A stretch of 50,583 nucleotides of DNA, taken from positions 1 through 50,583 of the forward strand of contig JALETQ010000023.1 of NCBI GenBank assembly GCA_022781445.1, in the 5' to 3' direction. This document shows, one piece after another, positions 26,534-34,374 of the stretch. The DNA comes from Prevotella sp. (GTDB taxonomy: Bacteria > Bacteroidota > Bacteroidia > Bacteroidales > Bacteroidaceae). Numbering within the stretch: the first letter of the stretch is position 1; the number at the start of each line of letters is the position of its first letter. Made by a program: the position numbers and the translations under genes. Under the pieces are notes generated by a model that was given only the letters and a program-made list of their open reading frames with translations, made no database searches and was not told where the DNA came from.

Positions 26534-27463
26534 ATGAGAGAAATGGAAATCCGTACCAATGGTACCAAGGCATGGCTTCTGGCAGCCCGTCCCAAGACGC
26601 TGGCCGGTGCCGCAGTGCCCGTCCTCATGGGCTTGTCGATGGCTTTTTCGGACAGCAGTCGTTTTGTGGTGGGTGGCAAGCCCTTCTTGTTCGTTCCTGC
26701 CGTTTTGTGCCTGTTGTTTGCCTTTGTGATGCAAATCAATGCCAACTTCATCAACGACTACATCGACTTCAAGAAAGGAACCGATGACGAAACAAGGCTG
26801 GGACCGCTCAGGGCATGCGCCCAAGGGTGGATAACGCCCGATGTCATGAAGCGCGGCATCGCACTGACTTCGGTCTTGGCTGCTCTCGTCGGCCTGCCGC
26901 TGGTGGCTTACGGCGGAATAGAGATGATAGGTGTCGGGGTGCTTTGTCTGGTGTTCTGCTTCCTTTACACGACGCATTTCTCCTATCTCGGCTTGGGCGA
27001 CTTGTTGGTATTGGTGTTCTTCGGGGTCGTGCCTGTTTGCGTGACTTACTATTTGCAGATGCAAACCTTGACGAAAGATGTGTTCTATGCGTCGCTCGCC
27101 TGCGGACTGGTGGTCGACAGTCTGCTGATTGTCAATAATTATCGCGACCGCGACAACGACCGACGAGCCGGAAAAAAAACGCTCGTGGTGCGTCTGGGAA
27201 CAAAGGTTTCAGAACAGATATTCAGGTTTCTCGGACTGGTTGCCTGTCATCTCGGGCTGGTGTTTTTCTTTCAAGGAGCTTATTTCACGTTCTTCCTTCC
27301 GTTCGTTTATCTCCTCTTTCATGCCCACACTTATCGCCAAATGAAGAAGATTGGCAGTGGCAAGGCACTGAACGGCATCTTGGCGGCGTGTGCCCGCAAT
27401 ATCATGCTCTATGGAATACTGTTTTGCACGGGTGTGTTACTCGATGCGTTCTTCCTCCGGTGA
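26534..27463 (+). CDS. menA: 1,4-dihydroxy-2-naphthoate polyprenyltransferase
   Basis: MenA attaches the polyprenyl tail to DHNA in menaquinone synthesis, in the inner membrane. The protein (309 aa) is a UbiA-family enzyme with about eight membrane helices. The first Asp-rich motif is NFINDYIDFKKGTDDETRLG with RACAQGWI after it, and the second is NNYRDRDNDRRAGKKTL. The N-terminal WLLAARPKTLAGAAVPVLMG is typical. The start is the ATG at 26534, or the in-frame ATG at 26543; the promoter position rules out the longer open frame upstream. It is monocistronic; the next gene is convergent. Confidence 0.93.
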   Translation: MREMEIRTNGTKAWLLAARPKTLAGAAVPVLMGLSMAFSDSSRFVVGGKPFLFVPAVLCLLFAFVMQINANFINDYIDFKKGTDDETRLGPLRACAQGWITPDVMKRGIALTSVLAALVGLPLVAYGGIEMIGVGVLCLVFCFLYTTHFSYLGLGDLLVLVFFGVVPVCVTYYLQMQTLTKDVFYASLACGLVVDSLLIVNNYRDRDNDRRAGKKTLVVRLGTKVSEQIFRFLGLVACHLGLVFFFQGAYFTFFLPFVYLLFHAHTYRQMKKIGSGKALNGILAACARNIMLYGILFCTGVLLDAFFLR

Positions 27464-27576
27464 TCCTGCATTTGCCGGCTTCGCGTGAAGCCGAAAACCT
27501 GTCTGCAATGCGTGGAACTCTGCCTTGAGGATGTCTTGTTTCTGCAAAATATTCATCGTTTGTCGGCAACGGTCGA

Positions 27577-28467
27577 TCAGAGACCGGGATGTACCTTGAG
27601 CCAATGGCGGAGTTCTTGTACCGTGGCATCGCAAGCCGGTACCAAGGGCAGGCGCAATTGGTTTTCGATCAGTCCCATGATGTGGAGCAAGGCCTTGATG
27701 CCTGCCGGATTTCCGTCCTTGAACAACGGCTTGTAGAGTGGCGAAAGTGTCTCGTTGATGCCGCGAGCTGCCTCGCAATCACCGTTCATCGCCGCTCTGA
27801 CGAGCTTTGAAAACGTAGCCGTAAGGGCATTTCCCACAACTGAGATGACACCCTTGCCACCTCTTGAAATGATGTCGTAGGTCAGCGAGTCGTCACCGCT
27901 CAGCACGTCGAAGTCTGCCGGCTTGATGTCCATCAGGTGTTCGATCTGCTTCAGATTGCCGCTTGCTTCCTTGGCTGCCACGATGTTCGGGCAGTCGTTT
28001 GCCAGCCTTACCATTGTTTCGGGCAGCATATTCACACCCGTTCGGCTCTCGATGTTGTAGAGGATGATGGGCTTCGGGGTTGCCTCGGCAATGGCTCTGA
28101 AGTGCCGGTAAAGTCCTTCCTGATTGGGTTTGTTGTAAAACGGGCAGACGCTCAAAATGCCGTCAATGCCCGACAAGTCGGTTTCTTTCAGCTCATTGAC
28201 AATGCCTGCGGTGAAGTTGCCACCGCATCCGATGACAACGGGAACTTTTCCGCCCACATGGTCGACAACAATGTGTTTGACAAACGCCTTTTCGTCTTTT
28301 GTCAAACAGGGTGCTTCGCCGGTTGTTGCGAGGATGCAAATAAAGTCGGCACCCTGTTCCAACTGCCTTGTAAGAATGGTTCTGATGGCGGCTTCGTCAA
28401 TGGTGCCGTCTGCTTTGAAAGGTGTTACCAAGGCAATACCCAAGCCTCTGAATATGTTGTGTTCCAT
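27577..28467 (-). CDS. dapA: 4-hydroxy-tetrahydrodipicolinate synthase
   Basis: DapA condenses pyruvate with aspartate semialdehyde, the first committed step of the lysine/diaminopimelate pathway. The 296-residue TIM-barrel protein has the Schiff-base lysine K166 in VAAKEASGN, the catalytic tyrosine in ILYNIESRTG (Y137), the Thr pair in ATTGEAP and the substrate Arg R142. Family members usually read YNVPxRT; this one has IES in place of VP, a variant common in Bacteroidetes. It follows truA by 31 bp, so both may share the truA promoter. Confidence 0.95.
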   Translation of the reverse strand: MEHNIFRGLGIALVTPFKADGTIDEAAIRTILTRQLEQGADFICILATTGEAPCLTKDEKAFVKHIVVDHVGGKVPVVIGCGGNFTAGIVNELKETDLSGIDGILSVCPFYNKPNQEGLYRHFRAIAEATPKPIILYNIESRTGVNMLPETMVRLANDCPNIVAAKEASGNLKQIEHLMDIKPADFDVLSGDDSLTYDIISRGGKGVISVVGNALTATFSKLVRAAMNGDCEAARGINETLSPLYKPLFKDGNPAGIKALLHIMGLIENQLRLPLVPACDATVQELRHWLKVHPGL

Positions 28468-28498
28468 AAAAGCTGAATTATCTGTAAACTATTGTCGG

Positions 28499-29269
28499 TC
28501 AAATGTCATTGTGCCGACCGTCGGGCAATGCTCCGTCGTAGGCCACTTCTTCCAAAAACAAGGCATGTGCGGGTACGCTTTCGCCGGCCTCGGTCCGGCT
28601 TCCCTTTTCAATGATTTGCCTGAACTCTTCCAAGGTGATGCGCCTTCGTCCCACGTCAAGCAAGGTTCCGACAACAGCTCTTACCATATTGCGCAGAAAA
28701 CGGTTGGCTGTGATGGTGAAATACCAAACATCGGGTGATTCCTGAATCCAGCGGGCATCGGTCACATGGCACAGTGTGGTCTTGACATCGGTGTGCGTTT
28801 TGCAGAAAGAACCGAAGTCGTCATAGCTTTTCAGTGCCTCGGCAGCCTCGTTCATGGCATCGAAGTCGAGGTCGTAGTGCAACTCGTAGGAATAGTTTCG
28901 CCTGAAAGGGTCTTTGGAAAGGTGGATATAATAATGGTAGGTTCGCGATATGGCACTGAAACGAGCGTGCAAATCATCGGTGACCGGTTTGATTTGCGAC
29001 ACCGAAATGTCTTTGGGCAGCAATCGGTTGAGCTTGTGACGAAAGGCTGATGTGTCGAAATCAACAGCCGTCTCGAAGTGGGCTGCCATCATCCGGGCGT
29101 GAACACCGGCATCGGTTCTGCCTGCGCCGACCACCTCGACAGACTCTCTGAGGATGGTACTCATGGCTTTTTGGAGTTCGGCTTGCACGGTGTTGGACAT
29201 GGGTTGTACCTGCCAGCCGTGATAAGCCGAACCGTCGTAGGCGAACCAGATGAAATATCGTCGTTTCAT
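28499..29269 (-). CDS. truA: tRNA pseudouridine synthase A
   Basis: TruA makes pseudouridine at positions 38-40 of the tRNA anticodon stem. The protein (256 aa) has the N-terminal FAYDGSAYHGWQ, the catalytic aspartate D53 in GAGRTDAGVHA, and the C-terminal FLRNMVRAVVGTLLDVGR. The start at MKRRYFIWF (29269) is fixed by a consensus promoter whose -7 box ends 9 bp upstream; the open frame extends 54 bp further but would begin inside the promoter. dapA follows in the same direction. Confidence 0.94.
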   Translation of the reverse strand: MKRRYFIWFAYDGSAYHGWQVQPMSNTVQAELQKAMSTILRESVEVVGAGRTDAGVHARMMAAHFETAVDFDTSAFRHKLNRLLPKDISVSQIKPVTDDLHARFSAISRTYHYYIHLSKDPFRRNYSYELHYDLDFDAMNEAAEALKSYDDFGSFCKTHTDVKTTLCHVTDARWIQESPDVWYFTITANRFLRNMVRAVVGTLLDVGRRRITLEEFRQIIEKGSRTEAGESVPAHALFLEEVAYDGALPDGRHNDI

Positions 29270-29277
29270 ACCAGCCA

Positions 29278-29309
29278 CAAAGTTAATGAAAGTGACATGA
29301 ATGGCAAAA
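29278..29309 (-). promoter_or_regulatory. Promoter for truA (leaderless arrangement)
   Basis: Minus strand: TTTTG (29309-29305), 19 bp, TAACTTTG (29285-29278). The predicted start of transcription (about 29271) is nearly at the truA ATG (29269), so the mRNA would have almost no leader. Confidence 0.75.
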
Positions 29310-29351
29310 CAAATGAAAGACAAACACGCGTTTGCCTGCGAAAAATCGCTT

Positions 29352-30011
29352 TCAGTCTTGTGAGGAATCGATCTTTGAACCGGTGCCGTATGTCATAACA
29401 TAGTGGTCGGTCAGTCGGTAATCCATGACGTGCGTGGTGCCTGAAAGCATGTTTCTCACCGCGATACTGCCTTGTGTCGAGGCCTTGAAAGGCTCGATCC
29501 GGATGTCGTGTGCCTGAAGATGTGCTTCCGAAAAGAGTTTGTAAAATGCCTCTTTGGCACACCAATGAACCAGTTTTGTGCGGGTGTCGGGTGCCATTTC
29601 GTCTTGGCGGAGAAATCGCGATGCCACTTTTTCTATCCGATTGTTCATCATTTCGATGTCGATACCGACTTCGTGGTCGGGTGAAAGCATGAGGCAGGCA
29701 TATCCTTTCGTGTGGCTGATGCTGATGGATGGGGGCGTTCCGATTGCCGGGCGGTCGTTGATGAGGTAGGGCTTGCCGGAAGCGTGATACCCGATGTCGC
29801 AGGTTCTGCCTTTAGTAACGAGAAAAAGAAGCTGTCGGATGGCAAGAAACTCCAACCTCCTTGTTCTCGAAGTGAACCTGCTTTCTGCCTCAGCACGATG
29901 GCGTTCGAGGTTCGGAAAGTCCGCAAACATTTGTTCGTAGGTTTCGTTCATCTGCCATACGGCGATGGTGGCGTGCGTTTCGGGCAGATGTTCGATGGAT
30001 AATAAAGGCAT
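29352..30011 (-). CDS. 4'-phosphopantetheinyl transferase superfamily protein
   Basis: Transfers phosphopantetheine from coenzyme A to a Ser of a carrier protein. The 219-residue, Sfp-like protein has the three family motifs: SISISHTKGYA (first), VGIDIEMM (Mg-binding Asp/Glu) and the WCAKEAFYK helix (WxxKEA). Sfp size suggests a secondary-metabolite or broad-range enzyme, not the short AcpS type; no polyketide or peptide synthetase is nearby. It follows gldE in the same direction with a 109-bp gap, an arrangement found in other Bacteroidetes. Confidence 0.88.
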   Translation of the reverse strand: MPLLSIEHLPETHATIAVWQMNETYEQMFADFPNLERHRAEAESRFTSRTRRLEFLAIRQLLFLVTKGRTCDIGYHASGKPYLINDRPAIGTPPSISISHTKGYACLMLSPDHEVGIDIEMMNNRIEKVASRFLRQDEMAPDTRTKLVHWCAKEAFYKLFSEAHLQAHDIRIEPFKASTQGSIAVRNMLSGTTHVMDYRLTDHYVMTYGTGSKIDSSQD

Positions 30012-30120
30012 GGTTGTTGTTCTTTGACACGAAATCGTTAGCGAATGACCGAACCGCTATTGAAGGGTTGTCGGGGTATATCAGAGTTTAACGCTCGGCA
30101 GTTCTTCGATAAACGAAACG

Positions 30121-31449
30121 TTATTCGTTCTCTTCTGCGACAGGTTTATGGATGTTTACCTCCACGCGGGCTATGCGTCGCTCTTGCAATGAGCGGATGA
30201 TGAATTCGAAATTTCTGAAAATCAGGTGTTCGCCCTCTGCCGGAAAGTCGCCTTTGACTTCCAAGAGCAACCCGGCCAAGGAGTCGGCATCGCCCTTGAC
30301 TTCGGCAAAGAAATCGTCGGGGAGCGACAGTATCTTGCAGAAGTCGGTCAATAAGGTCTTGCCTTCGAAGATATATTTGTTGGCGTTGATACGCGTGAAA
30401 GTGTGCTCATCCTCATCGAATTCGTCGTTGATTTCGCCCACGATTTCTTCCAGAATGTCCTCCAATGTGATGATGCCGCTGGTTCCTCCATACTCGTCGA
30501 CGACGATCGCGATGTGTACTTTGTTGTCTTGGAACTCCCGAAGCAGGTCGTCGATCTTCTTGGTTTCGGGTACGAAGTAGGGTGGTCTGATAAGACTCTG
30601 CCAGCGAAAGGAAGCCGGCTTGGACAGGTGAGGCAACAAATCCTTGATGTAGAGCACGCCTCTGATGTTGTCGGCGTTGTCCTGATAGATCGGAATACGA
30701 CTGTAGTTGTTTTCCACAATGCACTTCAGCACTTCGCTGAAGGAGCTTCGTATGTCCAGATCCACCATGTCTCTGCGGCTTGTCATCACCTCGCTTGCAG
30801 TCTCATCACCGAAGCGGATGATGTCTTTCAGCATCTGTCGTTCTTCTTTGATGGCTTCCTTGTCGGTCAGTTCGAGGGCGTGTTCCAAGTCGTCTACGCT
30901 GATGGTGGGCGACACGCGTTGAACGATTCGTGTGGCAAAGACACCGCTACGCAGCAGGATGGTGGCGATATGCCAGAATATGCGTCGGGCTATCAGAATG
31001 CCGCCGACAACTCTCCGGCAGAATTTCAGCGGATTTTGTCTGCCGTAAACCTTGGGCATGATTTCGCCAAAGAGCAGCAGCATGAAAGTCAGAAGGATGG
31101 TGATGCACAAGAATTGCAACCAAACCGCATGCCCAAAGTCGACCGTCTGCGCAAAGATATAGTTGCAAATCATGATGATGGTGACATTCACGAAATTGTT
31201 GGTGATGAGGATTGTCGCCAACGTTCGTTCACTGTCATCTCGTAAGGTCCTGATGTTTTTGTCGTTTTCGGTCTTGCTTTCCTCGAGTTCGTTGATTTCT
31301 GTGGGCGACAAACTGAAGAAAGCGATCTCCGAACCGCTGGCAAACCCCGACAGGAAAAGGAGTACAACAACCAGCAGGAAAGCAACATACACCCCTCCGT
31401 CGGGTGCAGTCCATGTTACTTGGGATATGGATTGAATCAGGAAATCCAT
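30121..31449 (-). CDS. gldE: GldE-like membrane protein (CNNM, CBS pair and CorC domains)
   Basis: A 442-residue inner-membrane protein of the hemolysin/CorC family. It has an N-terminal CNNM region with several membrane helices (AFLLVVVLLFLSGFASGSEIAF and following), two CBS domains (VMTSRRDMVDLDI and VHIAIVVDEYGGTSGIITLEDILEEIVGEI) and a C-terminal CorC/HlyC domain (GEHLIFRNFEFIIRSLQERRI). In gliding Bacteroidetes GldE supports the lipoprotein GldD; in this lineage, motility is not expected and a role in ion homeostasis or T9SS function is possible. It starts on the stop codon of ssb (TGATG). That ssb context is why I call it GldE and not a generic CorC protein. Confidence 0.85.
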   Translation of the reverse strand: MDFLIQSISQVTWTAPDGGVYVAFLLVVVLLFLSGFASGSEIAFFSLSPTEINELEESKTENDKNIRTLRDDSERTLATILITNNFVNVTIIMICNYIFAQTVDFGHAVWLQFLCITILLTFMLLLFGEIMPKVYGRQNPLKFCRRVVGGILIARRIFWHIATILLRSGVFATRIVQRVSPTISVDDLEHALELTDKEAIKEERQMLKDIIRFGDETASEVMTSRRDMVDLDIRSSFSEVLKCIVENNYSRIPIYQDNADNIRGVLYIKDLLPHLSKPASFRWQSLIRPPYFVPETKKIDDLLREFQDNKVHIAIVVDEYGGTSGIITLEDILEEIVGEINDEFDEDEHTFTRINANKYIFEGKTLLTDFCKILSLPDDFFAEVKGDADSLAGLLLEVKGDFPAEGEHLIFRNFEFIIRSLQERRIARVEVNIHKPVAEENE

Positions 31450-31850
31450 CAGAATGGTAATCCGTTGTCCGGGTCTTCAACCTTGGGAGCAACCGTGGTT
31501 GAAGGAGCGGTTTGTTCGGCTTGCTTCGGTGTCAGCAACTCCAGGTTGTCCACAAGGATCTCGGTCACATATCTTCGCATGCCTTTTTGATCGTCGTAGG
31601 TGCGATATCTGATTTTACCTTCGACATACAATTTGTCACCTTTATGAATATATTTCTCTGCAATCTTTGCCAGATTTCGCCACATGACGAGGTTGTGCCA
31701 GTCGGTATGGTCGGGCACTTTGGTTCCGTTGGCAAGGGTATAGCCGCGTTCGGTGGTTGCCAAAGGAAAAGTGGCACAGGCCTGGTCGGCATCGAAATAG
31801 CGGATGTCGGGGTCTTTCCCTACGTTGCCAATGAGCATGATTTTATTCAT
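31449..31850 (-). CDS. ssb: Single-stranded DNA-binding protein
   Basis: SSB protects single-stranded DNA and recruits repair proteins through its acidic tail. The 133-residue protein has an OB-fold (MNKIMLIGNVGKDPDIRY, TDWHNLVMWRNLAKIAEKYI, GDKLYVEGKIRYRTY) and ends EDPDNGLPF, a conserved acidic tip. The start at 31850 fits the family; the open frame upstream is not SSB-like. It is short compared with E. coli SSB because the linker is brief. It precedes gldE with overlapping stop and start. Confidence 0.94.
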   Translation of the reverse strand: MNKIMLIGNVGKDPDIRYFDADQACATFPLATTERGYTLANGTKVPDHTDWHNLVMWRNLAKIAEKYIHKGDKLYVEGKIRYRTYDDQKGMRRYVTEILVDNLELLTPKQAEQTAPSTTVAPKVEDPDNGLPF

Positions 31851-31938
31851 AAGCGGAGATTCTATTGATGAAATAATCGAGGAAAGGTTGCAGGCGGGGC
31901 CGACTGTCGTCAGCAGATGCGGAAGCCGCAGGCTGCCT

Positions 31939-32487
31939 TTATTTCCATTTTCCCAGGAATTTGAACTTGAAGTTCTTGCCTTTTGCCGATGGGAATTGGC
32001 TCCGGCTGTCGACACGGCTTCTCAGATGATTGACGATTCGTTCGTAGCATTCCATGGCAGAGCGTGCCTTGCATTGAGCCACGAATCGTGTATCACGGTA
32101 TTCGTGTTTGCCGGTTGCGGGGACGACCACCACCCTTTTGAAGTCGAGTGCGCCTTCATACCATCCCGGTCGTTCCTCGGTGAGCTGGACGATGGCGGCA
32201 TTGGCTCCTTCGCGATTATTGCCTTTGACAGCCGTTGTGGTGCGGAGTGCTTTCTTTTGTTTGAAATCCAACATGGTGGCAGCCTCCGTCTTGATGATGA
32301 TGAAGTAAATACGGGGACGCACCTTGTAGCGTTTCGGATAGTAAACGTTGCTGTTGGCATATTCACGGATGTCGGCTTCAAGCTCGGCGTCAACAACAAT
32401 TTCGGGAATGGCACTCAAGAAGTCGAGAGCTTCTTCGACACTATAAGCCAAAGTTTCTCTGTCAAAATATCGCAAATATAAGTTCAT
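31939..32487 (-). CDS. Conserved hypothetical protein
   Basis: A 182-residue protein, start at MNLYLRYFDRETL (an earlier ATG, 21 bp up, adds a Lys/His-rich stub). I do not recognise the family. Segments: FDRETLAYSVEEALDFLSAI, a helix-forming acidic middle, YYPKRYKVRPRIYFIIIKTEAATM (beta-rich, basic) and EYRDTRFVAQCKARSAMECYERIVNHL, ending in a basic KGKNFKFKFLGKWK. No signal peptide or membrane helix. The many Arg/Lys residues and its place next to ssb (88 bp upstream) suggest nucleic-acid or nucleoid work, but that is speculation. I believe similar proteins occur in Bacteroidales, from memory only. Confidence 0.8.
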   Translation of the reverse strand: MNLYLRYFDRETLAYSVEEALDFLSAIPEIVVDAELEADIREYANSNVYYPKRYKVRPRIYFIIIKTEAATMLDFKQKKALRTTTAVKGNNREGANAAIVQLTEERPGWYEGALDFKRVVVVPATGKHEYRDTRFVAQCKARSAMECYERIVNHLRSRVDSRSQFPSAKGKNFKFKFLGKWK

Positions 32488-32633
32488 CTGATGTTTTTTC
32501 TTATTCAAAAATTCTACGTTCCTTCATGATAAGTACACCCCAATTCTTATGATGAATGAAACTTTGTTTGTGTTTTGATTTGCTGTTCAAAGAAAGATAG
32601 CCATGTATTTCAGCTTTCAATATCAGCAAAGAG

Positions 32634-32706
32634 AGCGGAAAACGGGACTCGAACCCGCGACCCCAACCTTGGCAAGGTTGTGCTCTACCAACTGAGCTAT
32701 TTCCGC
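32634..32706 (-). tRNA. tRNA-Gly (anticodon GCC)
   Basis: A 73-nt cloverleaf: acceptor stem GCGGAAA with TTTTCCGC, D-arm AGCTCAGTTGGTAGAGC, anticodon loop CTTGCCAAG (anticodon GCC) and T-arm GTTCGAGTC. The CCA end is not encoded. It is identical to the gene at 33012-33084. Last in a four-tRNA transcript. Confidence 0.95.
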
Positions 32707-32779
32707 AAAATAAAAGTTCAAAAGCTAAATGGTTTGATAATGGCACACCTGAGGTGCTTATTTTTCATATTTGAGATAG

Positions 32780-32863
32780 TGAAGAGGAGGAGACTCGAAC
32801 TCCCACGTCGCAATTGACACTACCCCCTCAAAGTAGCGCGTCTACCAATTCCGCCACCTCTCC
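32780..32863 (-). tRNA. tRNA-Leu (anticodon GAG)
   Basis: An 84-nt class II tRNA with a long variable arm. The anticodon stem CTACT/GGTAG frames the loop TTGAGGG, anticodon GAG (reads CUC/CUU). Acceptor GGAGAGG pairs with CCTCTTC (one G-T). Confidence 0.93.
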
Positions 32864-32887
32864 GACTATCAAATATGTATTGTTTAG

Positions 32888-32969
32888 TGCCCAGAACAGG
32901 ACTCGAACCTGCACACCTTTCGGCACACGCACCTGAAACGTGCGCGTCTACCAATTCCGCCACCTGGGC
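32888..32969 (-). tRNA. tRNA-Leu (anticodon CAG)
   Basis: An 82-nt class II tRNA with a long variable arm (GTGCCGAAAGGTGT). Anticodon stem CACGT/GCGTG encloses TTCAGGT, anticodon CAG. Acceptor GCCCAGG pairs with TCTGGGC. Confidence 0.93.
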
Positions 32970-33011
32970 ATTATCGAGAAACTCTCGAGAACGGCACTCT
33001 TCAGAATGTCG

Positions 33012-33084
33012 AGCGGAAAACGGGACTCGAACCCGCGACCCCAACCTTGGCAAGGTTGTGCTCTACCAACTGAGCTATTTCCGC
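33012..33084 (-). tRNA. tRNA-Gly (anticodon GCC), second copy
   Basis: 73 nt, identical to the gene at 32634-32706. First in the cluster, about 40 bp downstream of a consensus promoter. Confidence 0.95.
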
Positions 33085-33125
33085 AAATTTTCTTTTATGA
33101 AAGAGCATTTCTCCAAATGCGGTTG

Positions 33126-33157
33126 CAAAGATAATGGTTTTATCCCAATCTCACAAA
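33126..33157 (-). promoter_or_regulatory. Promoter for the tRNA cluster
   Basis: Minus strand: TTTG (33157-33154), 20 bp, TATCTTTG (33133-33126). It is a perfect consensus, 42 bp before the first tRNA-Gly. Confidence 0.8.
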
Positions 33158-33373
33158 TTTTCCCTTCGTTTTTTGATGAAAAAGCTGTTTTTTCGGTTCC
33201 CTTCACTGCTTCGAATCCCTTATTTTGTATAGGCTGCATCCGTTTCTTATATCTTTACCGCCACAATACGGATTGTCCAGACGTTTGATGGCTTATGGTA
33301 GTGGCTTGCTGAATGTGGTATGCGGAAGTGGTTGCCGGCCTGTGGTTTATAGTGATGTTATGTATGCAGATTT

Positions 33374-33461
33374 GAAAGGGCCTGTTTGAGCGTGCAAAAG
33401 GGGAGGTTTTATGGCATAAAAGGGGTGGTTTGACAAGGCAATAGGGCAGGTTTTGCAAATC
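33374..33461 (+). repeat. 22-bp phased cassette C (four units)
   Basis: Units start at 33374, 33396, 33418 and 33440: GAAAGGGCCTGTTTGA, AAAAGGGGAGGTTTTA, AAAAGGGGTGGTTTGA and AATAGGGCAGGTTTTG. A short CGGTCATGATAG (33467-33478), resembling the tail of the other motif family, follows directly. It lies upstream of the tRNA promoter. Otherwise the 600-bp gap (33085-33691) shows no gene. Confidence 0.82.
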
Positions 33462-33691
33462 CTTTTCGGTCATGATAGCTTTTGAACCTGCTTCTCATGT
33501 CGATGGTGGCACTTCCGATTCGGCTAATCTTGCCCAATTTGGGCAAAATGACATTGCTGTCACAGCTCGGAAACTGTTGTCAGGTGAGAAATCCATCGTT
33601 GCTTCCGGCATATTTTGCAGAATATGAACGGGGAGTCTTTCCGGTTTGCAGGAATATGTGGGCAGCAGGATACAGAACCCGAAAGAGTGGG

Positions 33692-34372
33692 TCAGAGGGC
33701 TTGCAGGTAGCGTTGCAGTTCAAAAGCCCAAAGCTTATAACCCTGTGGCGACAGATGCAATCCGTCGGAGGTGAGTTCCTTTCGAAGCTGGTTGGTTCCT
33801 TTTCGGACAAATTTTGGGTAAAGGTCTATGAAAGTGATGTTGTGGTCATGGCAGTATTTTGCCAAGAGACGGTTGATGCCCGGTATCATGCCTGATTTCC
33901 CTTCCAATAGCTTCCAGCGGCCGAACGACTCGTTGAAAGGGAGCAGGCTCTGCACGAAGAGCTTGGTGTCGGGTGATGTCGTCCTGATTTTATCGATGAC
34001 TTTACGGCATCTTTCGAATACCTGTGAAGTCGTCAGGTTATGGCTCACGTCATTGGTTCCCACGAGGAGGAATATGGCTTTGGGGTGGTTTGTCAAGATG
34101 GATTCCAGACGTCGGCTGATGCCTTCGGCCACATCGCCTGCAATACCTCGGTTGCGCACATGTCGTTTGCGGAGCAGTTTGCTCCAGTTGCCGGCATATT
34201 CGGTGAGGCTGTTGCCCAACATGATGATGTCGGCAGAGGTGATTTTGTCTTCCGAAGCAAACCGCGACATCCGCTTTCGATAGTGCTCGCCGGCATTAAA
34301 AGAGGCTTCCTGCCCCATGACGGATAGGGCGAGGAAGCCTGATAAGATGAGTATGATCAACCGACGGAGCAT
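33692..34372 (-). CDS. Secreted SGNH/GDSL-type hydrolase
   Basis: A 226-residue esterase/lipase-fold protein with a signal peptide (LIILILSGFLALSVMGQ). The SGNH blocks are present: IIMLGNSLTEYAGNW (catalytic Ser S55), RNRGIAGDVAEGISRRL (Gly block), FLLVGTNDVSHNL (Asn block) and the Asp-His pair in SDGLHLSPQGY. Relatives include sialate O-acetylesterases and PAF acetylhydrolase-like enzymes; the substrate is unknown. It starts 2 bp after the htpX-like stop, so it belongs to the lemA-htpX operon. Confidence 0.9.
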   Translation of the reverse strand: MLRRLIILILSGFLALSVMGQEASFNAGEHYRKRMSRFASEDKITSADIIMLGNSLTEYAGNWSKLLRKRHVRNRGIAGDVAEGISRRLESILTNHPKAIFLLVGTNDVSHNLTTSQVFERCRKVIDKIRTTSPDTKLFVQSLLPFNESFGRWKLLEGKSGMIPGINRLLAKYCHDHNITFIDLYPKFVRKGTNQLRKELTSDGLHLSPQGYKLWAFELQRYLQAL

Positions 34373-34374
34373 GG

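Noticed and set aside
26386..26754. N-terminal extension of the HD protein
   Set aside because: It overlaps the menA promoter and coding start and resembles no domain.
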